This document shows positions 32,680-40,625 of a stretch of DNA of 42,396 bases, in pieces. The notes beneath the pieces are model-generated. The model did no database searches. It was not told where the DNA came from and saw only the letters and a list, made by a program, of their open reading frames with translations. Origin of the DNA: Lachnospiraceae bacterium (lineage in GTDB: Bacteria > Bacillota > Clostridia > Lachnospirales > Lachnospiraceae); the NCBI GenBank assembly GCA_004558185.1, contig SFDP01000019.1, positions 1-42,396 of the forward strand, given 5' to 3'. Position numbers and translations under genes: made by a program. Numbering within the stretch: position 1 is the stretch's first letter; each line of letters opens with the position of its first letter.

Positions 32680-33239
32680 AGAAAATAAAAAAAGGAGAAT
32701 ATTCCTATCTTTCCTGGCGTAAACGTAAGGAGATTGGGCAAACTATTTTGCTGTTTGGGATATCTGCAGCCATTTTTATCCTTGGCTATATAACCACAAA
32801 TACCAAGAGCAATCTGCTCACTATTGTCGCTGTACTGGGCTGTCTGCCCGCCAGCAAGAGTGCCGTATCCATGATTATGTATCTGCGGATAAAGGGCTGC
32901 CCCCAGGACATACAGGAAATAATCAGCAGCCATTTTGGTAAGGATTTTGGCAGCTATAATCTGTATTTTACCAGTGAACATAAGAATTATGAAATTCATC
33001 ATCTGGTGGTAAAGAATCTCTCCGTGATTGCTTATTCTTCGAATCAAAAAACAGAGGCAGCCGCTTTCGAAGAGCATATCAAAACTGTCCTGAAGCGGGA
33101 TGGTATTACCAATTACAACGTTAAACTATATCAGGATCTGGACAAATACCTGAATCGTGTTGACCAGCTCCTCTTGCTGAAGCAGGAGAATGGGGGAGAG
33201 GACAGCGTGTTATCTACGCTGTTTGCCGTATCCCTGTGA
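32676..33239 (+). CDS. Conserved membrane protein of unknown function
   Basis: A 187-residue protein. A basic N-terminus is followed by two predicted helices (about 22-41 and 44-70), then a soluble C-terminal domain of about 115 residues with charged helices. I recognise no enzymatic motif. It overlaps the SDR by four bases and lies upstream of the RluA-type gene. The combination in one operon with RNA-modifying enzymes gives no clear functional hint. Confidence 0.72.
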   Translation: MKKIKKGEYSYLSWRKRKEIGQTILLFGISAAIFILGYITTNTKSNLLTIVAVLGCLPASKSAVSMIMYLRIKGCPQDIQEIISSHFGKDFGSYNLYFTSEHKNYEIHHLVVKNLSVIAYSSNQKTEAAAFEEHIKTVLKRDGITNYNVKLYQDLDKYLNRVDQLLLLKQENGGEDSVLSTLFAVSL

Positions 33240-33302
33240 TTGAAAGCGGAAAGAACCATCCATTTTACAGAAACAGCAATTAAAATATTCATTAGGTGTA
33301 TC

Positions 33303-34346
33303 ATGCAGCAGTTTAGGATTGAAAAAAATGAAGCCGGGCAGCGGCTGAATAAGTTTTTGCAAAAATATTTAAAAGAAGCTCCACCGGCCTTCATCTATAA
33401 GATGCTTCGCAAAAAAAATATTACCCTGAATGAAAAAAAAGCCGAAGGAAGGGAAGTTCTTCAGGAGGGAGACCGTATTCAGTTCTTTTTTTCCGAGGAA
33501 ACCTTTCACAAGTTTTGCGGAAGACAGGAGAATAAAAGCCAGAAAAAAACAGCTATAGGAAGAACCGATTCGCTTTTGGCTTATGAAGATGCCTATTTAC
33601 GTCTTCAGGGAATTGAAATCGTGTACGAGGATCAGAATATTCTGCTGCTTAACAAGCCTGCCGGAATTCTCAGTCAGAAGGCCGGGAATGCGGATCTGTC
33701 GTTAAACGAATGGCTGATCGGCTATCTTCTGCATAAAGGGGAGCTTACACCAACACAGTTGGAAACCTTTAAGCCCTCTGTCTGTAACCGACTGGATCGA
33801 AACACCAGCGGATTGGTCATTTGCGGAAAATCTTTGCCCGGCAGCCAGAAGATGAGTGAGCTTCTCCGGAATCGAAATGTACACAAGTATTACCGTACCT
33901 TTGTTAAAGGAAGGATTCACGAAGAGGCTTATATAGAGGGATATCTGTTAAAGGACAGGGCGGGAAACAGGGTTAGCTTTACCTCCTCCCCGGCTGCCCA
34001 AAAGAAGGGCTATGAGCGGGTGGAAACCCGATATATTCCTCTAACCTGCTATAAGGGGATCACCTATCTGGAGGTGGAGCTGATCACAGGAAAAACACAC
34101 CAGATTCGTGCCCATTTATCCCATCTTGGCCACCCTATTCTGGGAGATGCCAAATATGGAGACAGGCGGTTTAACCAAAGTATTTCCGGTTTTATTCCAC
34201 AATGGCAGCTATTACATGCTTATCGACTGGAGCTCCCGCCATTGACGGCTCCCTTTGAGGAACTGGACAAACGCAGTTTTACGGCTCCTGAACCTTCCTG
34301 TTTTCAACAGTTAAAAGATTTACTTTGCTCAGTACAGCAAAAATAA
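33303..34346 (+). CDS. RluA family pseudouridine synthase
   Basis: A 347-residue RluA/RluD-type enzyme. The N-terminal S4-like domain (about 1-70) is followed by ILLLNKPAGILSQKA, then the catalytic motif RLDRNTSGL (Arg163, Asp165) and ITGKTHQIRAHLSHLGHPILGDAKYG. It converts uridine in 23S rRNA or tRNA to pseudouridine. The open frame reaches 33240, but the family N-terminus and AGGTG favour the ATG at 33303. A polar insert around 80-95 is a minor lineage feature. No terminator is obvious between it and recU. Confidence 0.9.
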   Translation: MQQFRIEKNEAGQRLNKFLQKYLKEAPPAFIYKMLRKKNITLNEKKAEGREVLQEGDRIQFFFSEETFHKFCGRQENKSQKKTAIGRTDSLLAYEDAYLRLQGIEIVYEDQNILLLNKPAGILSQKAGNADLSLNEWLIGYLLHKGELTPTQLETFKPSVCNRLDRNTSGLVICGKSLPGSQKMSELLRNRNVHKYYRTFVKGRIHEEAYIEGYLLKDRAGNRVSFTSSPAAQKKGYERVETRYIPLTCYKGITYLEVELITGKTHQIRAHLSHLGHPILGDAKYGDRRFNQSISGFIPQWQLLHAYRLELPPLTAPFEELDKRSFTAPEPSCFQQLKDLLCSVQQK

Positions 34347-34359
34347 GTTTATGGGAACT

Positions 34360-34396
34360 ATGCAGAATGATGGTTTCATACGCAAGGCGGAGGAAT
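34360..34396 (+). repeat. Second dispersed repeat, copy A (37 nt, before recU)
   Basis: Matches 42332-42368 at 34 of 37 positions. Shared signposts are GCAGAATGAT, GTTTCATA and GCAAGGCGGAGGAAT. In this copy the identity ends just before the recU start codon, and its GGAGG serves as the recU ribosome-binding site. Confidence 0.7.
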
Positions 34397-34400
34397 ACCC

Positions 34401-34949
34401 ATGTCCACATGGAAGACCAGAGGCCTCAGAGGCTCTACTCTGGAGGAATTGATTAATCGAACGAATGAAAAATATATGGAAAACGAACTGGCTCTAATGC
34501 AGAAGATTCCCACTCCCATTACGCCCATAAGGATCGACAAGGAGCATCGTCACATTACCCTGGCTTATTTTGACCAGAAGAGTACCGTTGACTATATCGG
34601 TGCCGTGCAGGGAATCCCCGTCTGCTTTGATGCCAAGGAATGTGCAGCGGATACCTTTGCCTTACAGAATATTCATGAGCATCAGGTAGGCTTTATGGAA
34701 AGGTTTGAAGGTCAGGGCGGGATTTCGTTTCTGTTGATCTACTACTCCCATAGAAATTTGTTCTATTACCTTACGCTTCAACAGCTTCTCGTTTTTTGGA
34801 AAAGAGCTAAGGAGGGAGGGAGGAAAAGCTTTCGCTTTGAGGAGCTCGATCCTCAGTATTGTCTTCCGAAAAAACAGGGAGTTCTGGTTCCCTATCTGGA
34901 TATGCTGCAAAAGGATCTGCAAAGCAGAGAAGAAAAGATTGACAGATAG
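34401..34949 (+). CDS. recU: Holliday junction resolvase RecU
   Basis: RecU, 182 residues, the Firmicute resolvase that replaces RuvC. The N-terminal RGSTLEELINRTNEKY is followed by PTPITPIRI and the catalytic region STVDYIG (Asp64) and FDAKE (Asp77, Lys79, Glu80). The Bacillus enzyme has EAK where this one has DAK, a conservative change. Later FALQNIHEHQ and the C-terminal GGRKSFRFEEL match the family. It acts with RuvAB (3.1-4.7 kb). The start at 34401 takes GGAGGAAT from the repeat. It carries the his promoter in its last codons. Confidence 0.92.
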   Translation: MSTWKTRGLRGSTLEELINRTNEKYMENELALMQKIPTPITPIRIDKEHRHITLAYFDQKSTVDYIGAVQGIPVCFDAKECAADTFALQNIHEHQVGFMERFEGQGGISFLLIYYSHRNLFYYLTLQQLLVFWKRAKEGGRKSFRFEELDPQYCLPKKQGVLVPYLDMLQKDLQSREEKIDR

Positions 34950-34967
34950 ACCTTCCTCAAGTATACT
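34939..34967 (+). promoter_or_regulatory. Promoter of the his operon
   Basis: TTGACA (34939-34944), 17-nt spacer, TATACT (34962-34967). The -35 lies inside the end of recU. Predicted transcription start is at about 34974. Confidence 0.75.
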
Positions 34968-34975
34968 AAGCATGA

Positions 34976-35005
34976 TTTAACATAGTAGCACGCTACCATG
35001 TTAAA
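34976..35005. promoter_or_regulatory. Candidate operator: 30-bp palindrome at the his transcription start
   Basis: TTTAACATAGTAGC (34976-34989), two bases, then GCTACCATGTTAAA (34992-35005); 13 of 14 positions are complementary. It starts at about the predicted +1. A protein operator fits best; as RNA it would form a hairpin just before the AAAGGAGG of hisZ. Confidence 0.65.
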
Positions 35006-35031
35006 GTAAGAAAAGGAGGAGCTTTGCCTAA

Positions 35032-36240
35032 ATGAAATCGGAATTAATTCATACCCCGGAAGGGGTTAGAGATATTTATGGAGATGAATATGCCAGAAAG
35101 CTGCAGATTCAAAGCCGGCTGCTGGAAAGAATACGGCTTTTCGGGTATCAGGATATTCAGACTCCTACCTTTGAGTTTTTTGATGTGTTCAGTAAGGAGA
35201 TCGGGACTACACCGACCAGGGAGTTATACAAGTTTTTTGATTCAGATGGCAACATTTTGTGCCTTCGTCCTGACTTTACGCCCTCTATGGCACGCTGTGC
35301 AGCAAAGTATTTTTCAGAAGAGGATATGCCCCTTCGATTTACCTACCAGGGAAATACCTTTTCCAATACCAGCCTTTTACAGGGGAAATTAAAGGAAACC
35401 ACCCAGATGGGAGCAGAGCTTATGGGAGAGCCTTCTGTTCAGGCTGATGGGGAGATCATCAGTATGCTGGTGGATGCCTTGTTACATACAGGACTTAAGG
35501 ATTTTCAGGTCAGTGTTGGTGAGGTGAACTTTTTTAAGGGAATCTGCCAGGAATTATCTCTGTCCGGCGAGGAAGAGGAAAATGTCCGGGAGTATATTTC
35601 CAATAAAAACTTTTTCGCCGCAAAGGAATATCTGGAAGCTCAGGATAAAGGAGATCTGGTGGCAGAGACCATGGTACAGATCGAGGAACTGTTCGGTTCC
35701 GTTGAGGTGCTTGACAAGGCCAGAGCCTTATCCCAAAATCCACTTTGCCAAAAAGCCATTGAACGGTTATCCGGGCTTTATGATGTACTCTGCGCCTACG
35801 GTGTAGAGCGTTATGTTTCCTTTGATCTGGGTATGCTGAACAGCTACCACTATTATACCGGGATTATATTCAAGGTATATACCTACGGAATCGGTGATGC
35901 AGTAGTTAAGGGGGGGCGCTATGACCGACTTTTGCCCTATTTCGGAAAGGATTCGGCGGCCATTGGCTTTGTGGTGGTTATTGATGATCTTATGCAGGCC
36001 TTAAGCCGGCAGAGGATTCCGGTGGAGCTTTCCCCAAAGCCAACTGTATTGGTATACCAGGCTGTGCATTATCCACAGGCATTGGAAGCTGCCGCAAAAT
36101 TACGGCAGAAGGGGCAGGCCGTTCAGCTAATTCCCTTTGATGCCCAAAAAGGGCAAAAGGCTTATCAGGAGTATGCTAAAAAGCAGGGAATCGAAGAAAT
36201 TATTTTTTTGACAGACGATCAGAGAAAGGAGCTGCCATAA
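35032..36240 (+). CDS. hisZ: ATP phosphoribosyltransferase regulatory subunit HisZ
   Basis: HisZ, 402 residues, a histidyl-tRNA synthetase-like protein without aminoacylation activity that forms a complex with the short HisG and confers histidine feedback. Motifs include TPEGVRDIYGDEY, LRPDFTPSMAR, FTYQGNTFSN, and the class II-like MLNSYHYYTGIIFKVY and KGGRYDRLLPYFG. A full C-terminal domain is present. AAAGGAGG is well spaced from the ATG. It is the first gene of hisZ-hisG-hisD-hisB-hisIE, directly behind the promoter and palindrome. Confidence 0.92.
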   Translation: MKSELIHTPEGVRDIYGDEYARKLQIQSRLLERIRLFGYQDIQTPTFEFFDVFSKEIGTTPTRELYKFFDSDGNILCLRPDFTPSMARCAAKYFSEEDMPLRFTYQGNTFSNTSLLQGKLKETTQMGAELMGEPSVQADGEIISMLVDALLHTGLKDFQVSVGEVNFFKGICQELSLSGEEEENVREYISNKNFFAAKEYLEAQDKGDLVAETMVQIEELFGSVEVLDKARALSQNPLCQKAIERLSGLYDVLCAYGVERYVSFDLGMLNSYHYYTGIIFKVYTYGIGDAVVKGGRYDRLLPYFGKDSAAIGFVVVIDDLMQALSRQRIPVELSPKPTVLVYQAVHYPQALEAAAKLRQKGQAVQLIPFDAQKGQKAYQEYAKKQGIEEIIFLTDDQRKELP

Positions 36241-36259
36241 GGCGGAAAGGAATGAATTC

Positions 36260-36916
36260 ATGAAAGAAAATCAATATCTTACCTTTGCCCTTGGTAAGGG
36301 GCGGCTGGCGGGTAAAACCATGGAGCTTCTGGAAAAAATCGGAATAACCTGTGAAGAAATGAAGGATAAGTCCTCCCGTAAGCTGGTTTTTGTCAATGAA
36401 GAGCTGAAGCTGAAATTCTTTCTGTCAAAGGGACCTGATGTACCTACTTATGTGGAATACGGTGCAGCAGATATCGGCGTCGTAGGAAAGGATACTCTTT
36501 TAGAGGAAGGCCGTCAGGTTTATGAAGTGCTGGATCTTGGATTTGGCAGATGCCGAATGTGCGTCTGCGGACCGGAAAGGAGCCGGGAGCTGTTAAAGCA
36601 CCATGAGATGATTCGGGTATGCAGTAAGTATCCAAATATTGCCAAGGAGTATTTTTACAATAAGAAGCATCAGACGGTGGATATTATCAAGCTGAACGGT
36701 TCTGTAGAACTGGGTCCCATCGTGGAGCTGGGTGATGTAATCGTCGATATTGTGGAAACTGGCTCCACTTTGAAGGAAAACGGGCTTATGGTATTGGAGG
36801 AAATCTGTCCTCTCTCGGCCAGAATGATCGTCAATCAGGTCAGTATGCAGATGAACGCCGATCGGATAAAGCCCCTGATTGCCAAGCTAAAGGAAGAACT
36901 GGAAAAGGAAAAATAG
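36260..36916 (+). CDS. hisG: ATP phosphoribosyltransferase, short form
   Basis: HisG, 218 residues, catalytic subunit of the first step of histidine synthesis (ATP + PRPP to phosphoribosyl-ATP). The short form lacks the C-terminal regulatory domain, which matches HisZ being present. ALGKGRLAGKTMELLEKIG, GAADIGVVGKDTL and DIVETGSTLKENGL (PRPP-binding) are clear. It lies 19 bases after hisZ and 15 before hisD. Confidence 0.95.
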   Translation: MKENQYLTFALGKGRLAGKTMELLEKIGITCEEMKDKSSRKLVFVNEELKLKFFLSKGPDVPTYVEYGAADIGVVGKDTLLEEGRQVYEVLDLGFGRCRMCVCGPERSRELLKHHEMIRVCSKYPNIAKEYFYNKKHQTVDIIKLNGSVELGPIVELGDVIVDIVETGSTLKENGLMVLEEICPLSARMIVNQVSMQMNADRIKPLIAKLKEELEKEK

Positions 36917-36931
36917 AAGGAAGATAAGAGT

Positions 36932-38221
36932 ATGCGTATCGTAAAATTAACTGAGGAAAGCCGAAAGAATCTTCTGGAGGAATTATTGAAGCGAAGCCCC
37001 AATCAATATGGGGAATATGAAGCAAAAGTGAATGAAATTATTCAGGCAGTCCGGGAAAGGAAGGATGAAGCACTATTGGAATACACCGGGCAGTTTGACG
37101 AATGGCAGCCTTCTGTGGACACCCTCAGAGTAACACAGGAGGAAATTGAAGAAGCCTATACGCATCTGGAGCCCGCTTTTATTGAAGTCATGAAAAAAAG
37201 TGCGGAGAATATCCGTCATTTTCATGAAAAGCAGATGCAGAATAGCTGGTTCGATGCCCGGCCTGACGGAACCATCTTGGGGATGAAGATCCTTCCCATT
37301 GAAAAAGCGGGAGTATATGTCCCGGGAGGAAAGGCTGCCTATCCATCCAGTGTATTGATGAACGTATTACCGGCCAAGGTTGCAGGCGTAAAGAGGATCA
37401 TCATGACGACTCCGGCAGGAGCCGGCGGAAAGGTAAATCCGGGAACCTTAGTAGCTGCTGATCTTGCCGGGGTGCAGGAGATCTACAAGGTAGGGGGAGC
37501 GCAGGCCATTGCTGCCATGGCATTTGGTACCCAAACGATTCCCAAGGTAGATAAGATCACAGGACCTGGTAATATTTTTGTGGCTTTGGCAAAAAAAGCC
37601 TGTTTTGGCTATGTCAGCATTGACTCCATTGCCGGTCCCAGTGAAATTCTGGTGATTGCGGATGAAACTGCCAATCCCAGATATATTGCTGCGGATTTAC
37701 TGTCACAGGCAGAGCATGATGAGTTGGCCAGTGCCATTTTGGTAACTGACAGTGAGGAACTGGCCGAGCAGGTAGCCGGGCAGGTAGAGCAGCTTGTACA
37801 GGAATTATCCCGAAAAGAAATTATGCAGAAGTCGTTAGACAACTATGGATACATATTATTAGTAAAGGATATGGAGGAGGCAGTGGAAACGGCCAATGCC
37901 ATCGCCAGTGAGCATCTGGAGATTCTCACCAGAGACCCTTTCCAGATTATGACGAAGATTCAGTATGCAGGGGCTATTTTTCTGGGAGAATATTCCTCGG
38001 AGCCTTTGGGAGATTACTTTGCAGGCCCCAATCATGTGCTGCCTACCAACGGAACGGCAAGATTCTTTTCTCCCCTTAATGTGGATGACTTCAGAAAAAA
38101 GACCAGCATTATAGCCTATTCGAAGGAAGCACTTGAAGAGGTACACCAGGATATTGAGCTGTTTGCAGAAAAGGAAGGCCTGACTGCTCACGCCAAGTCC
38201 ATTGCAGTACGTTTTGAATAG
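36932..38221 (+). CDS. hisD: Histidinol dehydrogenase
   Basis: HisD, 429 residues, oxidises L-histidinol to L-histidine in two NAD-dependent steps. Signature regions are YVPGGKAAYPSSVLMNVLPAK, GGAQAIAAMAFGT, ITGPGNIFVALAKK, GPSEILVIAD and the zinc-binding QAEHDE, followed by ASEHLEI and GPNHVLPT. Length is normal for the family. GGAAGATAAGAG precedes the ATG. Confidence 0.96.
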   Translation: MRIVKLTEESRKNLLEELLKRSPNQYGEYEAKVNEIIQAVRERKDEALLEYTGQFDEWQPSVDTLRVTQEEIEEAYTHLEPAFIEVMKKSAENIRHFHEKQMQNSWFDARPDGTILGMKILPIEKAGVYVPGGKAAYPSSVLMNVLPAKVAGVKRIIMTTPAGAGGKVNPGTLVAADLAGVQEIYKVGGAQAIAAMAFGTQTIPKVDKITGPGNIFVALAKKACFGYVSIDSIAGPSEILVIADETANPRYIAADLLSQAEHDELASAILVTDSEELAEQVAGQVEQLVQELSRKEIMQKSLDNYGYILLVKDMEEAVETANAIASEHLEILTRDPFQIMTKIQYAGAIFLGEYSSEPLGDYFAGPNHVLPTNGTARFFSPLNVDDFRKKTSIIAYSKEALEEVHQDIELFAEKEGLTAHAKSIAVRFE

Positions 38222-38236
38222 AAAAGGGAGGTAAAG

Positions 38237-38824
38237 ATGGCACGAACAGCGACAATAGAGCGAAAAACAAAGGAAACAGCGATATCCCTCAGCCTGAATC
38301 TGGACGGCAGAGGAGAAAGCCAGATTTCTACCGGAGTAGGCTTTTTTGATCATATGCTGGAGGGGTTCTCCAAGCATGGATTTTTTGATCTGAATCTGAC
38401 TGTGTCAGGGGATTTGCACGTGGACTCCCATCATACGGTGGAGGATACGGGAATCGTCTTAGGGCAGGCCATCGCTCAGGCCGTAGGAGACAAGAAGGGA
38501 ATTCGCCGTTATGGGTATTTCATTCTTCCTATGGATGAGACACTGGTGCTTTGCGCTGTAGATTTGTGCGGCCGTCCCTATTTTCAGTTTGATATGGAGA
38601 TTCCTGCCCAGAAGGTTGGTGACTTTGACACAGAACTTATTCGGGAATTCTTCTATGCTGTTTCTTATAAAAGCGGAATGAATCTGCACCTTAAGCAGTT
38701 AACGGGAGGAAACTCCCATCATATGATCGAAGCGGCCTTTAAGGCCTTTGCTAAGGCTCTGGATATGGCAACAGCGGAAGAATTACGAAGCCAGGATGTC
38801 CTTTCTACCAAGGGCAGCCTGTAA
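38237..38824 (+). CDS. hisB: Imidazoleglycerol-phosphate dehydratase
   Basis: HisB, 195 residues, monofunctional dehydratase (imidazoleglycerol phosphate to imidazole acetol phosphate). The metal-binding motifs are FFDHMLEGFSKHGFFDL, DSHHTVEDTGI and GGNSHHMIEAAFKAFAKAL. GAAAAGGGAGGTAAAG gives a strong ribosome-binding site. It has no fused phosphatase domain, so histidinol-phosphate phosphatase must be encoded elsewhere. Confidence 0.96.
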   Translation: MARTATIERKTKETAISLSLNLDGRGESQISTGVGFFDHMLEGFSKHGFFDLNLTVSGDLHVDSHHTVEDTGIVLGQAIAQAVGDKKGIRRYGYFILPMDETLVLCAVDLCGRPYFQFDMEIPAQKVGDFDTELIREFFYAVSYKSGMNLHLKQLTGGNSHHMIEAAFKAFAKALDMATAEELRSQDVLSTKGSL

Positions 38825-38860
38825 AAGATAAAATCTGGCAGGATGGAGGAGACAAATTGC

Positions 38861-40144
38861 ATGAACAAAAAACTAGTGGCTTCTCTTTTTTTATATGAAA
38901 AGGAAGCGGTTACCAATTTTGATGACCTTACCGTGATCAGCGAGGATCCTGTTTCTCTGGCGAAGATGTACAGTGAGCAGCACGCTGATGAATTGATTAT
39001 TTTTGACCTGTCCATGGGAGATAAGGAGCATGACGAGGCTCTGGATATTATTAAGGAAATCTGCAATGTAGTAGAAATCCCCGTAATCGGTGCAGGCAAC
39101 GTAAAGCGGACTGAGGATATTAAAAAGCTGCTGTACGCAGGCTGCCAAAAGGCAGCTCTGAATTACTCCAAGGATTCTAACGTTGCTCTGACCCAGGAGG
39201 TATCGGAGCGTTTCGGTAAGGAAAAAATTGTCATTGCAACGGGAGACTTGAATAATCTGACAGATTTCTTTGATGTCATCGAAGCCTATGCCTGTGAGGT
39301 GATCTATCTGGGGAAGGATAATTTTAAGGCTGCTTATGCAGCAAGCCCCATCCCTCTAATCAGTTGGGTTCCTGAGATTTCCTTAGATAAGCTGATGGAG
39401 ACCCTGAGAAACGATAAGGTTTCCGGCGTAATGGGAACCATGGTCAACGAAAATGCGGCTCAATTCGCTTCACTGAAAATGCTGCTGAAGGATAACGGAA
39501 TTCCCATGTCGGCTTTGGAAGCCCAGCTTTGCTGGGAGGAGTTCAAGAAAAACAGTGACGGTTTTGTTCCGGTAATTGTACAGGACTATCGTACAGAGGT
39601 GGTATTAATGCTGGCTTACATGAACAGGCAGGCCTACGAAAAAACACTTTCTACCGGGAAAATGACCTATTGGAGCAGAAGCCGGGACTGTCTTTGGGTA
39701 AAGGGAGAAACCAGTGGACATTTTCAGTATGTAAAGAGTCTTACTGCTGACTGTGATAAGGATACCATTCTGGCAAAGGTATCTCAGGTAGGACCCGCCT
39801 GTCACACCGGGAAAACAAGCTGCTTTTTCAACACTATCATGGAAAAGGAGGATGCCGCTGCGCTAAATCCGTTGAAGGTATTTGAGGATGTGTTCGCCGT
39901 AATTATGGATCGTAAGGAGCATCCTAAGGAAGGCTCTTATACCAACTATCTTTTTGACAAGGGAATCGATAAGATTTTAAAGAAAATGGGAGAAGAGGCC
40001 ACAGAAATTGTAATTGCAGCCAAAAATCCAAACCCTAATGAGATCAAGTATGAGATTTCCGATTTTCTTTACCATATGATGGTCTTGATGGCAGAAAAAG
40101 GGGTGACCTGGGATGAAATTACAGAGGAATTAAGCAAACGCTGA
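38861..40144 (+). CDS. hisIE: HisIE with N-terminal HisF/HisA-like domain
   Basis: A 427-residue three-part protein. Residues about 1-215 look like the HisF/HisA barrel (DPVSLAKMYSEQHADELIIFDLS, VEIPVIGAGNVKRTEDIKKLL), but the positions of the two catalytic aspartates read VASLFLYE and IVIATGDL, so it is likely inactive. Residues about 220-330 are HisI (phosphoribosyl-AMP cyclohydrolase) with CLWVKGETSGH, DCDKDT and GPACHTGKTSCFF. Residues about 335-427 are HisE (phosphoribosyl-ATP pyrophosphatase) with GIDKILKKMGEEATE. The two active parts give steps 2 and 3 of the pathway. The frame opens at 38843, but GGAGGAG favours the ATG at 38861. hisA, hisF, hisH and hisC are not in this operon. Confidence 0.88.
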   Translation: MNKKLVASLFLYEKEAVTNFDDLTVISEDPVSLAKMYSEQHADELIIFDLSMGDKEHDEALDIIKEICNVVEIPVIGAGNVKRTEDIKKLLYAGCQKAALNYSKDSNVALTQEVSERFGKEKIVIATGDLNNLTDFFDVIEAYACEVIYLGKDNFKAAYAASPIPLISWVPEISLDKLMETLRNDKVSGVMGTMVNENAAQFASLKMLLKDNGIPMSALEAQLCWEEFKKNSDGFVPVIVQDYRTEVVLMLAYMNRQAYEKTLSTGKMTYWSRSRDCLWVKGETSGHFQYVKSLTADCDKDTILAKVSQVGPACHTGKTSCFFNTIMEKEDAAALNPLKVFEDVFAVIMDRKEHPKEGSYTNYLFDKGIDKILKKMGEEATEIVIAAKNPNPNEIKYEISDFLYHMMVLMAEKGVTWDEITEELSKR

Positions 40145-40295
40145 TCAGAGGCTCAGCGCATAGAGATCAGACTATTGAATCACAAAGGATACACTGTTTC
40201 AGGTTCTAAAGATATCCGGTTTTGCATAATATTTGATAACCTTTTATTCAACAGACTTTGAAGGTTTTAGAATAATCGAAATGGGAGAGAAGATT

Positions 40296-40625
40296 ATGCA
40301 GTTAGAGGAAAAATTAGCCTTAATTCAACAAATGAGGCAGCACGAGAGCTTAAACAGCCAAAGACTGGGTATCCGTAATGAGAGAAGCTACAGACAGACA
40401 AAAGGAGAACCGATGGCGGCGAAGTGGCCGGACAGTCAGTTCTCCTTATTTTCCTCCTCTTTTCGTCTTCGTTTTTTACTGGCAATTCTGCTTTTTCTGC
40501 TCTTTTTTTACATGGATATTCGAAGCGTTTCTCTGGGAACGGTGGACAGCGGCCAGATTCAGGATTATGTGAGTGAGAATCTCTCTCTTTCCTCCCTATC
40601 CGTTCTGGTTGACGATATTCACTAG
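40296..40625 (+). CDS. Small single-helix membrane protein of unknown function
   Basis: A 109-residue protein: an N-terminal charged helix (MQLEEKLALIQQMRQ), a basic middle, one transmembrane helix (about 60-78) and a short acidic tail. No family recognised. In-frame ATGs lie at 40233 and 40281 too; 40296 is preferred because GGGAGAGAAGATT precedes it. The last 30 bases overlap tail to tail with the MATE gene. The gap before it (40145-40295) shows no terminator; a weak TTGCAT / TATTCA pair at 17 nt (near 40223-40251) could be a promoter. Confidence 0.6.
   Translation: MQLEEKLALIQQMRQHESLNSQRLGIRNERSYRQTKGEPMAAKWPDSQFSLFSSSFRLRFLLAILLFLLFFYMDIRSVSLGTVDSGQIQDYVSENLSLSSLSVLVDDIH

Noticed and set aside
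35000..35031. Histidine leader peptide or attenuator before hisZ
   Set aside because: No short ORF with consecutive histidine codons and no terminator-antiterminator pair is visible in the leader.
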